A DNA stretch of 37,124 nucleotides from Arcobacter sp. (GTDB lineage Bacteria > Acidobacteriota > Terriglobia > Bryobacterales > Bryobacteraceae), in NCBI GenBank assembly GCA_020723085.1, contig DYJN01000038.1:1-37124 (forward strand), in the 5' to 3' direction. Made by a program: the position numbers and the translations under genes. The notes beneath the pieces were generated by a model that saw nothing but the letters and a program-made list of their open reading frames with translations, ran no database searches and was not told the DNA's origin. Of this stretch, positions 20,565 through 28,305 are shown piece after piece. Every line of letters begins with the position of its first letter. Within the stretch, counting starts at the first letter, position 1.

Positions 20565-21492
20565 GCGCGCCAGGCTCAGCCGCCAGCCGGAACGCCTTTT
20601 CCACATCCTCCAGCGGCAATTCCGCCTGAATCAGCGGAGCGGTCGCCACCTGCCGCCGCCGGAGAAGCCGCAGGGCAGGCTTGAAAGGCCCGCACCGCGA
20701 ACCCACCAGAGTCACCTCGGGCACGACAACGAGTTTCGAGAGGTCGGTTTGCAGGGGTTCGTGAATGGTGGATTTCAGGATCACCGTCCCGAGCGGCATC
20801 ACCAGATGGAGCGCTTCATTCAGCCCCTGGGCGCTGCCCGTGGCCTCGACCACGAAGCGGAAGGCGTGCGCGGGGCGCTTCTCGCCGCACAGCAGGCGGA
20901 TGCCAAGCCGCGCAAGCCAATTCGCCCGCCCGGGGTGGCGCCCGAAGACGGTGACCCGAGCGCCCGCCGCCGCCAGAGCCTGCGCGCACAGCAGCCCGAG
21001 TTTGCCGTCGCCGAGCACGGCGGCGCGCTCGCCGGGCGGGATGCGGACCTGCTCGAGGATCTCGCAGGCGGCGGCGAGCGGCTCGCAAAAGACGGCTTCC
21101 CGGTCTGTCAGCGCGCGGGGCGCGGCGTGGAGATTCTCCTCCGGGACCGCGGCAAACTCCGCCAGCACGCCAGGCTGGCCAAGGATGCCGAGCACCCGGC
21201 GCCGCGGGCAGTGTTTCTGCATTCCCTTCGTGCAGCGCGCGCAGCGCCCGCAGCCGGCGTTGATCTCGCCCACGACGCGCCTGCCGAGCCACTTCCGGCT
21301 GCCCTGGACGACCGTGCCCGTGAACTCGTGTCCGGGCACGCCGCGAAAGCCGTAGTAGCCGGCGAGGAGTTCCAGGTCCGTGTTGCAGATGCCGGCGCAG
21401 TGGATGCGGACGAGGGCTTCGCCGGCGCGCAGGCGCGGCACGGCCAGCTCGCGCAGTTCGACGCGGCCCCCTTCGATCCAGGCTGCACGCAT
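20515..21492 (-). CDS. Zinc-dependent alcohol/polyol dehydrogenase (MDR family)
   Basis: This 325-residue NAD(P)-dependent medium-chain dehydrogenase carries catalytic zinc ligands C36 (GICNTD) and H55-E56 (PGHEF), and the structural zinc set C81, C84, C87 and C95 (CGRCARCTKGMQKHC). FCEPLAAACEI and the Rossmann glycine motif AVLGDGKLGLL follow. These residues show an active enzyme of the sorbitol/threonine/polyol dehydrogenase type rather than a zinc-free quinone reductase. The start MRAAW at 21490-21492 fits the family; an ATG 12 bases upstream (21502-21504) is possible, and neither has a strong ribosome site. It is divergent from L-rhamnose mutarotase with 57 bases between, hinting at a sugar or deoxysugar substrate. 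Cytoplasmic. Confidence 0.9.
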   Translation of the reverse strand: MRAAWIEGGRVELRELAVPRLRAGEALVRIHCAGICNTDLELLAGYYGFRGVPGHEFTGTVVQGSRKWLGRRVVGEINAGCGRCARCTKGMQKHCPRRRVLGILGQPGVLAEFAAVPEENLHAAPRALTDREAVFCEPLAAACEILEQVRIPPGERAAVLGDGKLGLLCAQALAAAGARVTVFGRHPGRANWLARLGIRLLCGEKRPAHAFRFVVEATGSAQGLNEALHLVMPLGTVILKSTIHEPLQTDLSKLVVVPEVTLVGSRCGPFKPALRLLRRRQVATAPLIQAELPLEDVEKAFRLAAEPGALKVLVWCSPPDASNAR

Positions 21493-21549
21493 CGTGCGTC
21501 CCATACGGGAATCATGACACCGCCGGCGGAAGCCCGCTATGATGGCGCC

Positions 21550-21870
21550 ATGCAGCGCGTGTGTTTCATCCTCCAGGTCAAGAAGGACCGGCTCGCGGAG
21601 TACAGGGAGCGGCACAAACAGGTTTGGCCGGAAATGTTGGACGCGCTCCGGCGCACCGGCTGGCGCAACTACTCGCTGTTCCTGCGCGACGACGGGATGC
21701 TCGTCGGCTACGTGGAGACGCCGGACTTCCAGGCTGCGCTGGACGGCATGGCGCGCGAAGAGGTGAACGCGCGGTGGCAGGCGGAGATGCGGGAGTTCTT
21801 CGAAGATCCCGCCGGACGCAACGCCGACGAGCAGATGCGCCCGCTGGAAGAGATTTTCCATCTCGACTGA
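21550..21870 (+). CDS. rhaM: L-rhamnose mutarotase
   Basis: This 106-residue protein has the usual size of RhaM (E. coli 104). It interconverts alpha- and beta-L-rhamnose so that the isomerase or dehydrogenase receives the right anomer. Signature parts: an N-terminal beta strand (QRVCFILQVKKDRL), EYRERHKQVWPEML with the catalytic His22, WRNYSLFLRDDGMLVGYVE, and the conserved end DEQMRPLEEIFHLD. No other rhamnose genes (isomerase, kinase, aldolase) are in the window; the divergent zinc dehydrogenase is the only possible partner. The ATG at 21550 is preceded by a weak ribosome site. Members act as cytoplasmic dimers. Confidence 0.95.
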   Translation: MQRVCFILQVKKDRLAEYRERHKQVWPEMLDALRRTGWRNYSLFLRDDGMLVGYVETPDFQAALDGMAREEVNARWQAEMREFFEDPAGRNADEQMRPLEEIFHLD

Positions 21871-21889
21871 CCTGCGCCGGGCGCGGCGG

Positions 21890-23218
21890 GTGCCTTACAC
21901 TGAAGGGTTGTCCACGGCAAACCTTCTCTGCATCAACCCTTCCTGCGCCTCGCGTTTCCCTCTCGGCGAGGTCATTTATACCTGTCCGCGTTGCGGCGCC
22001 CTGCTGGAGATCTCCGCCCCCGTGGGGCTGGCGGCGGAGCGGATGAAGCGGGTGTGGCGCGAGCGGCGGATGTCGAACGCTCCGGAAGACCGCTCCGGTG
22101 TGTGGCGCTACCGCGAACTGCTCCCTTTCGAGGACATGAGCCGCATCGTCACGCTCGCCGAGGGCAATACCCCGGTGCTCGAGGCGCCGCACGCGGCGCG
22201 CTACGCCGGGCTGGATGCACTGCGTTTCAAGCACCAGGGATTCAATCCCACAGGATCATTCAAGGACAACGGCATGACCGCTGGTGCGTCGCAGGCGCTG
22301 AGGCTCGGACTGAAGCGGGTGGCGTGCGTCTCCACCGGCAATACATCCGCCTCGATGGCTGCCTACGCCTCCGCCGCCGGGCTCACGCCCATCATCTTCC
22401 TGCCGCATGGCAACATCAGCTACGGCAAGCTCGCCCAGGCGCTGGAGTACGGCGCGCTGACCGTGCAGGTGGAGGCGAACTTCGACCAGATTCTGAAACT
22501 TGTCCGCGAACTGGCTGAAAAGACGGGCATTTATCTGCTGAATTCCGTCAACCCATTCCGCATCGAGGGACAGAAGACCATCATGGTGGAGCTGCTCGAT
22601 CAGCTCGACTGGCGCGTGCCGGACTGGATCGTGCTGCCGGGCGGCAACCTGGGCAATATCAGCGCATTCGGGAAGGCATTTCGAGAGCTGCTGGCACTCG
22701 GTTTCATCGGCCGGCTGCCGAGATTCGCCGTCATTCAGGCGGAAGGCTCGGCGCCGTTTTGCAGCTATTTCCACCGGCGCGGCGCGTTCACGCCGGTGAC
22801 CAAGCCGGAGACGCTGGCGACGGCGATCCGCATCGGCGATCCGGTTTCCTGGCCGAAGGCGATTCAGGTGATCGACGAATCGAACGGCGTGGTGGAGAAG
22901 GTGAGCGAGCAGGAGATCGCCGACGCCAAGGCAGTGATCGGTCAGTGCGGCATCGGCTGCGAGCCGGCATCGGCGGCGACGCTGGCGGGCATGCGGAAGC
23001 TGGTCGCCTCGGGCATGATGCGGAAGGAGGAATCCGTGGTGGCGGTGCTGACAGGGCATGTGCTGAAGGACCCGGATTACATCTACCGCTACCACACGGA
23101 TCAACTGGCAACGCCTTCAGGAGGAAAAATTTCTCCATCCTTCGCCAACCGTCCCGTGAGCGTGGCGGCGGACCTGGACTCCATCGCGTGGCTCCTCGAG
23201 GACCGGCGGATTTCCTGA
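21890..23218 (+). CDS. thrC: Threonine synthase
   Basis: This 442-residue PLP enzyme converts O-phospho-L-homoserine to L-threonine in the cytoplasm. A zinc-ribbon-like head (CINPSC...YTCPRCGALLEI) precedes the catalytic domain. VTLAEGNTPVLEAP leads to the PLP lysine K125 in PTGSFKDNGM. The substrate and cofactor loops CVSTGNTSASMAAYA and LPGGNLGNISAFGKAF follow. The layout matches the short class of ThrC seen in Acidobacteria and archaea. The start is uncertain: GTG at 21890, or TTG at 21908 just before MSTANLLC. Neither has a clean ribosome site, and the zinc-ribbon is kept by both. It is 19 bases from rhaM, so the two may be co-transcribed. Confidence 0.95.
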   Translation: MPYTEGLSTANLLCINPSCASRFPLGEVIYTCPRCGALLEISAPVGLAAERMKRVWRERRMSNAPEDRSGVWRYRELLPFEDMSRIVTLAEGNTPVLEAPHAARYAGLDALRFKHQGFNPTGSFKDNGMTAGASQALRLGLKRVACVSTGNTSASMAAYASAAGLTPIIFLPHGNISYGKLAQALEYGALTVQVEANFDQILKLVRELAEKTGIYLLNSVNPFRIEGQKTIMVELLDQLDWRVPDWIVLPGGNLGNISAFGKAFRELLALGFIGRLPRFAVIQAEGSAPFCSYFHRRGAFTPVTKPETLATAIRIGDPVSWPKAIQVIDESNGVVEKVSEQEIADAKAVIGQCGIGCEPASAATLAGMRKLVASGMMRKEESVVAVLTGHVLKDPDYIYRYHTDQLATPSGGKISPSFANRPVSVAADLDSIAWLLEDRRIS

Positions 23219-23300
23219 AGGCGGCCGCGTGCCGGACTTTTGGCCCTTCCCGTTTTCGCGGGGAAAGCGCCACGGCTCGGGGCGATGCTCCACCGTCGGC

Positions 23301-23819
23301 TGGCGCCTCGAAAAACAGGGGCAGAAAGAAGACAGGCAAGAGCACGATGACGCGCGAGCGGGGGAACAGGAAAAAGCAGGCGCCCATGACGCCGGCAATG
23401 GCGCCGCTGGCACCGACGGTGGGAAGGGCGGACATGGGGTTGAGCTGCAGGTGAACCACGCCGGCGGCGACGCCGCACGGCAGATAGAGAATCGTGAAGC
23501 GCAACGGGCCCATGCGGTCTTCGACGTTGTCCCCGAAGATCCACAGCGTCCACATATTGCCGATGATGTGCGTCCATCCGCCGTGCAAAAACATGCTGGT
23601 GAGGAAGGGCCAGTAGTCATCGGCGGGGAAGCCGAGCATTTCCGCCCATGCGGGATGAGTGTAGCGGGCCGGCACGATGCCGAACAGGTGGAAGACCTGG
23701 TCGAGCGCCGGCTCCGGCATCGTGAGTTCCAGCAGGAAGACGAAACTGTTGGCCAGAATCATCATGCACGCCGCCAAGGGCGCGTGGTGCGGCGGGATGG
23801 TGTCACGCAGCGGCAGCAA
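23301..23819 (-). pseudogene. Truncated rhomboid-family intramembrane protease
   Basis: The N-terminal half of a rhomboid serine protease is clear. PLRDTIPPHHAP is the usual start of this subgroup, followed by a first membrane helix (ILANSFVFLLEL), the L1-loop/TM2 segment (FLTSMFLHGGWTHIIGNMWTLWIFGDNVED), and TM4 with nucleophile motif GASGAIAGVMGA. The match stops at FFLPLFFEAPA near 23301. Normal members go on for about 80 residues, with further helices carrying the catalytic His. Here the frame stays open to 22788 but only as antisense of threonine synthase, with no membrane helix. The Ser-His dyad is therefore broken and the gene is likely dead. The start would be TTG at 23817-23819 with no clear ribosome site, 62 bases after the rnpB 3' end. 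Confidence 0.75.
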
Positions 23820-23832
23820 ACGAGCCGAGCTT

Positions 23833-23872
23833 AAAAAATCCAGGGGGCGAATCCCAGCCGGGGCGGAAGCCC
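23833..23872 (-). terminator. Possible terminator of rnpB
   Basis: Reading minus, a GC-rich imperfect hairpin (AGC-GGGC-ttcc-GCCC-CG-GCT) lies just after the RNase P RNA. A run of six T (23833-23838) follows about 12 bases later. The distance between stem and T-run is longer than ideal, so this is a candidate. If it works it would also separate rnpB from the rhomboid remnant. Confidence 0.4.
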
Positions 23873-23881
23873 GCTCGAACC

Positions 23882-24293
23882 GGGAGAACCGCCGGACTGT
23901 AAGCCGGTTTCTGGACCCGGCCCCGAGGGACCGGGCGGCAGTCATTCCTCTAGGCCCGCCATTGCTGGCGGGCTCCAGCGACCTACCCGGGAGTCAGGCG
24001 GAGCGGGCCGCTCCATCCTCCCCTATTTGGTCTTGCTCCGCGTGGGGTTTGCCCTGCCATTCCGGTCGCCCGGAACGCGGTGCGCTCTTACCGCACCTTT
24101 TCACCCTTGCCTGCCGCGCAAGGCGGCCGGCGGTCTGTTTTCTGTGGCACTTTCCGTGAAGCGCGCTTTCAGCGCGCCCCCCCGGCCGTTAGCCGGCACG
24201 CTGCCCTGTGGAGACCGGACTTTGCCTCGGACGCCGGCCGTATCCCCCTTGGGGGACGCGCCGGGTGCGCGACTGCCCGTCCGGCGGTTCTCC
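23882..24293 (-). ncRNA. rnpB: RNase P RNA, bacterial type A
   Basis: This is the catalytic RNA of RNase P, which matures tRNA 5' ends. On the minus strand the 5' end GGAGAACCGCCGGAC (24279-24293) pairs perfectly with GTCCGGCGGTTCTCC at the 3' end (from 23883), forming the P1 helix. The conserved core lies between: GAGGCAAAGTCCGGTCTCCA near the 5' end, GGGTGAAAAGGTGCGGTAAG, GGCAAACCCCACGCGGAGCA, AGACCAAATAGG, and GAGGAATGACTGCC. Near the 3' end is CAGAAACCGGCTTACAG. The length of about 412 nt is normal for type A. Exact ends are set from P1 and may differ by a few bases. Confidence 0.95.
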
Positions 24294-24429
24294 TGCTTAT
24301 ATTGTTTCACACGCGTCAGGGAAGAGACGCGCCCCTGCCGTCACGCGGAGCAACGGGTCTGAATCTGACATATTTAGCGCAAAATGTTTGCAAGAGCCCG
24401 GCTCGGGCTGGGCTACCATCGAAAGAGGC
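24294..24429. promoter_or_regulatory. Divergent control region, rnpB / Ser-Thr kinase
   Basis: These 136 bases separate the rnpB 5' end from the kinase start. For rnpB (minus) a CAATAT -10-like hexamer at 24299-24304 sits five bases before the RNA 5' end; no convincing -35 is seen. On the kinase side there is an AT-rich patch (catatttagcgcaaaatg, about 24369-24386) and a perfect 6-bp inverted repeat AGCCCG-gct-CGGGCT at 24395-24409, just upstream of the translation start, which could be an operator or an RNA hairpin affecting initiation. Confidence 0.4.
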
Positions 24430-26082
24430 ATGACTGAGGCGCGGGAAGCGGCAGCGAAGGCCGGTCAAACCATCGCAGGGGCGCGCGTCTGTTGTCCGGA
24501 GCTGACCGGAGCCACGCCGACGACCTGGACGGCGCTGCCGGCGGAGGCGCTGGAACGGGCGCCGGCGCGTCTGGCATTGACGGCAGTGGTGTGCGCGGCG
24601 CTGACGATCGCGCTGATTGCGCTCCAGGCGTACCTGCAGCCGGAGCTTGCCGCAGCCCACCGGCAGCCGCATGTGCTGGCCATGGAAGCCGTGCTCATCA
24701 TCGTCTCGCTGCTGATCGTGGCCGCCTACCGGCTGGGCGTGATGACGCCCCGGTCGAGTCTGTATGTGGGGCTGGGGTTCCAGCTTCTTGTGGCGTTCAT
24801 CATCGCCATGTTCGAGGTTTCCTCGCCCTGGCCCGCCGGGTATCCCGTGCGCGGCATGTCGGTGCTGGTGGCGTGGATCTTCGCAGCGGCCCTGTTCCTG
24901 CCCGCGTCGCCGCTTCAGGCGCTTGGCGGCGCCTTCGGCTCGGCGGCGATGGGGCCGCTGGCCTACGCGATCACGCGCCTGGCGCTGTACGATCCGGGTT
25001 TGACACCGAACAAAATGGCCGTGCTGTACGTGCCGCCATTCTTGGTGGCCGCGTGCGCCTGGTGGATGAGCCGGCTGATTTTCCGCATGGAGTGTTCCGT
25101 GCACCATGCGCGGGAGCTGGGCAGTTACGAAATGGAAGAGGTGCTCGGGCTGGGTGGAATGGGCGAAGTTTGGCGGGCGCGGCACCGCCTGCTGAAGCGC
25201 GAATCGGCGATCAAGCTGATCCGGGCGGAGACGATGCTGGCGCAGAGCGGGCGGCAGGCGGAATTGCTGAAGCGGCGGTTTGAACTCGAAGCGCGCGCGA
25301 TTGCGGCTTTGACGTCGCCGCACACGGTGTCGCTGTATGACTTCGGTGTGGATCAGAACGGCAACTTCTATTACGCGATGGAACTGCTTCAGGGGCTGGA
25401 TCTGGAGCAGCTGGTGAAGCGGTTCGGGCCGCAGCCGGCGGCGCGCGTAGTGAATATTCTGCGTCAGGCCTGCGAATCGCTGGAAGAGGCCCATTGCGCG
25501 GGGATCATTCACCGCGACATCAAGCCGACCAACCTGTTCCTGTGCCGGCTGGGTCTGGGGTTTGACTTTGTGAAGCTGCTGGACTTCGGGCTGGCGCGGT
25601 GGCGGATGATGAGCGGCGGCGGGCGGATGACCATGGACAACATCACGACGGGGACGCCGGCTTTCATGGCGCCAGAGCTGGCGCTCGGCGCGGACGAACT
25701 GGACGGGCGGACGGACCTGTACGGGCTGGGCTGTGTAGCGTACTGGCTGCTGACGGGCGGGCTGGTGTTCGAGGAACCGACGCCGACGGCGATGGCGCTG
25801 GCGCACGTGCAGAAAGAGCCGGTCAAGCCGTCGCTGCGCACCGAGGTCCGCATCTCGCCGGAACTGGAAAAGGTCATCTTGCAGTGCCTGAGCAAGAAGC
25901 CCGAGGATCGCCCGGCGAGCGCACGGCTGTTGCGGCGCACGCTGGAGCAATGTCCGGAGTGCAACGGCTGGGGGCAGGAGGACGCAGAGGCGTGGTGGAG
26001 GACGAATCTGCCGGAACTGTACGCGGCGCGCTGTCCGGCGCCGAGGGTGGCGGGCATGGCGGTTCCCAGCAGGAGCGAGTGA
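24430..26082 (+). CDS. Membrane Ser/Thr protein kinase with N-terminal multi-helix domain
   Basis: This is a 550-residue Hanks-type kinase. The N-terminal about 225 residues contain five or six membrane helices (for example LALTAVVCAALTIALIALQA and AVLIIVSLLIVAAY). The catalytic domain follows at about 233-505: glycine loop GLGGMGEVW (from G240), K262 in AIKLIR, catalytic loop HRDIKPTN with D363, DFG with D385, activation segment GTPAFMAPE ending at E416, then DGRTDLYGLGCVAYWLLTG. All catalytic residues are present. The common bacterial order is kinase first and membrane segment second; here it is reversed, so the kinase hangs off the C-terminal side of the membrane domain. A short Cys-containing tail (CPECNGWG) ends it. 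The ATG at 24430 has a weak GAAAGAGG before it. Its stop touches the GTG of the next gene, so the two are coupled. Confidence 0.93.
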   Translation: MTEAREAAAKAGQTIAGARVCCPELTGATPTTWTALPAEALERAPARLALTAVVCAALTIALIALQAYLQPELAAAHRQPHVLAMEAVLIIVSLLIVAAYRLGVMTPRSSLYVGLGFQLLVAFIIAMFEVSSPWPAGYPVRGMSVLVAWIFAAALFLPASPLQALGGAFGSAAMGPLAYAITRLALYDPGLTPNKMAVLYVPPFLVAACAWWMSRLIFRMECSVHHARELGSYEMEEVLGLGGMGEVWRARHRLLKRESAIKLIRAETMLAQSGRQAELLKRRFELEARAIAALTSPHTVSLYDFGVDQNGNFYYAMELLQGLDLEQLVKRFGPQPAARVVNILRQACESLEEAHCAGIIHRDIKPTNLFLCRLGLGFDFVKLLDFGLARWRMMSGGGRMTMDNITTGTPAFMAPELALGADELDGRTDLYGLGCVAYWLLTGGLVFEEPTPTAMALAHVQKEPVKPSLRTEVRISPELEKVILQCLSKKPEDRPASARLLRRTLEQCPECNGWGQEDAEAWWRTNLPELYAARCPAPRVAGMAVPSRSE

Positions 26083-28305
26083 GTGCCGGCAGGAGGCGAC
26101 CGTCGGTTCCCCGCGTGGGCGGCGATGGCGACTGCCGCGTTCATGATGTCGCATCAGGTGGGCGGCAAGTCGATCCGCGACGCGTTGTTCCTGCAGGCAT
26201 TCGGGGCGGAGCGGCTGCCGGCGATGGTGATGACGGCGGCGGTCGTGTCCGTGTTGCTGGGCGTCTTCGGCGCACGGCTGTTCAGCCGCTTCAGCCCGGC
26301 GCGGGCGGTGCCCTGGAGCTTCACGGCCAGCGGCGTGCTGCAACTGGCGGAGTGGCGGCTGGTGGAGTCGAACCCGTCTCTGGGCGCGGTGGTGGTGTAC
26401 CTGCACATGGTTGCGTTCGGGGCGGTGTTGCTATCAAGCTTCTGGCTGCTGTTGAGCGAACAGCTCGATCCCATTGAAGCGAAGAAGCGCATTGGACGCA
26501 TCGCCGGGGCGGGCACGACCGGCAGCGTGCTGGGCGGGCTGCTGGCGGCGCAGTGGGAGGATCTGGCGGGAGCGGGACAGGAAGCGGCGCTGCTGGGCGC
26601 TCTCGGGGGAATTCATCTGATCTGCGGCTTATTGCTGGCGCAGGCGCCGAGGCGCGCGGCGGCGCCGAGGCTTCAGCCGGAACCCTGGATCTCTCCGCGA
26701 AAGGTATTGCGCTCAGCGCCTCATCTGCGCCACCTGGCGGCGCTGGTGGCGCTGGGCACGACGACGGCGGCGATCATCGATTTCCTCTACAAGCGTGCCG
26801 CCACGGAAACGCTCGGGCGCGGCGACGGGCTGCTGGAATTTTTCGCCTATTTCAACACCGGCGTGGCTCTGGTGTCTTTCGCGCTGCAGACGCTGGCAAG
26901 CCGGCGCGCACTGGAGAGCGCGGGGGTTGGCCGGACTGTGAGCGCGATGCCGGCGGTGGTGAGCGGCGGCAGCCTGCTGGCGCTGGCAGCGCCGCTGTTT
27001 CCCGTGATCGCCGGCTTGCGCGCGATCGAGGCGATGCTGCGCGGGTCGCTGTTCCGGGCGGGCTACGAGCTGATGTACACGCCGATCCTGCCGTCGGAGA
27101 AGCGGGCGGCCAAAACGGTGATCGATGTCGGCTGCGACCGTCTGGGCGACGCGCTGGGGGGAGCGGTGTGCCAGGCGGCGCTGCTGCTGCCGGGCGTTCC
27201 GGTGACGGGGATGCTGCTGGTGGCGACGGCGCTGATCGCGGCGGCCAACACGTGGGTGGCGCGGCAACTGGACCGGATCTATGTGCAGGTGGTGGAGCGC
27301 GGGCTGCTGCACCGCGCGGCAGAAGTGTTTCCTTCGGGCGCGGACGACTGGACGGTGGACCGCGAGCTCCTCGAATCGCGTTATGCCGCGGCGCCTGCGG
27401 TGAAGGAAGTGAAGCGCGAAGCGCCGGCTCCGGCAGCGCCCCCGTTGCTGCTGGACGATGCCGCTTGGTGCCTGGCGGAACTGCGCTCAGGGCAGGAAGC
27501 GCGCGTGAGGCGGGCGCTGGAGGCGCAGCGTCCGCTGAACCCGGTCCTGGTTCCGGCAGTGATCGACCTGCTGGCGTGGCATTCGCTGTACAGCGCGGCG
27601 CGCGAGGCTCTGCTGAGTGCGCGGGCGCCGGTCACCGGGCAACTGGGAGACCGGCTGGCGGATGCGAAGTGCGATTTCGCCATCCGCAGGCGGATTCCGT
27701 CGCTGTTGCTGGCGCTGGGAGGCAGGCGTGCGGTGCAGGCGCTGATGGAAGGACTCGGCGATGAACGGTTCGAGGTGCGGTTCCGGTGCGCGCGGGCGCT
27801 GGACGAGCTGGCTTGCCGCGAGCCCGGACTGAAACCGCCGGCGGAAGCCGTGTTCGAGGCGGTCGAGCGGGAATTGAGCGTGGATCAGAACATCTGGCGG
27901 AGCCGCCGCCTGCTGACAGAGCAGACGCCGCTGGAGCCGCTGGGGCATCTGGACGAAGTGCTCAAGGAACGCGCCGACCGGAGCCTCGAGCATCTGTTCT
28001 CGCTGTTGGCGCTGGTGCTGCCGCGGGAGCCATTGAAGGCGGCGTTCCGCTCGCTGCACTCCGATGATGCCGCTTTGCAGGCGCTGGCGCTGGAGTATCT
28101 GGATGGAGTGTTGCCGGGCGGGCTCGGCGCGAAACTGCGGACGATTTTGGAGCAGCCCGCCGGAGGCGAAGCCCGCAGTGTGGATCAGGTGGCGGACGAG
28201 CTGCTCAAGTCCCATGCGAGCATCGAGATGTCGCTGTTGAGAAAGCTCAGACAGGAAGGGACGGAATCTGAGCGCGGCGGCGATATTCGCGGGCCAAATA
28301 CATGA
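26083..28305 (+). CDS. ATP/ADP-carrier-like (NTT/MFS-type) membrane protein with helical-repeat C-terminus
   Basis: This is a 740-residue protein. Residues about 10-410 form a 10-12-helix transporter domain resembling the NTT (ATP:ADP antiporter, COG3202-like) family of free-living bacteria. The start of the fold has GGKSIRDALFLQAFGAERLP, with a K29-x-x-R32-D33 pattern also found in the partner gene at 28247. Residues about 470-740 are soluble and helical, with HEAT-like features (LLALGGRRAVQALMEGLGDERFEVRFRCARAL). True NTT carriers exchange nucleotides across membranes; whether this one does is not known. The GTG start follows the kinase stop directly, with AGGAG at 26071-26075, making a two-gene operon. 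The C-terminal repeat could be a docking surface for the kinase. The 3' end overlaps the convergent carrier gene by 59 bases. Confidence 0.8.
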   Translation: MPAGGDRRFPAWAAMATAAFMMSHQVGGKSIRDALFLQAFGAERLPAMVMTAAVVSVLLGVFGARLFSRFSPARAVPWSFTASGVLQLAEWRLVESNPSLGAVVVYLHMVAFGAVLLSSFWLLLSEQLDPIEAKKRIGRIAGAGTTGSVLGGLLAAQWEDLAGAGQEAALLGALGGIHLICGLLLAQAPRRAAAPRLQPEPWISPRKVLRSAPHLRHLAALVALGTTTAAIIDFLYKRAATETLGRGDGLLEFFAYFNTGVALVSFALQTLASRRALESAGVGRTVSAMPAVVSGGSLLALAAPLFPVIAGLRAIEAMLRGSLFRAGYELMYTPILPSEKRAAKTVIDVGCDRLGDALGGAVCQAALLLPGVPVTGMLLVATALIAAANTWVARQLDRIYVQVVERGLLHRAAEVFPSGADDWTVDRELLESRYAAAPAVKEVKREAPAPAAPPLLLDDAAWCLAELRSGQEARVRRALEAQRPLNPVLVPAVIDLLAWHSLYSAAREALLSARAPVTGQLGDRLADAKCDFAIRRRIPSLLLALGGRRAVQALMEGLGDERFEVRFRCARALDELACREPGLKPPAEAVFEAVERELSVDQNIWRSRRLLTEQTPLEPLGHLDEVLKERADRSLEHLFSLLALVLPREPLKAAFRSLHSDDAALQALALEYLDGVLPGGLGAKLRTILEQPAGGEARSVDQVADELLKSHASIEMSLLRKLRQEGTESERGGDIRGPNT

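Noticed and set aside
22788-23300. C-terminal continuation of the rhomboid frame as a real protein domain
   Set aside because: It is antisense to thrC, has no membrane helix and no rhomboid His motif.
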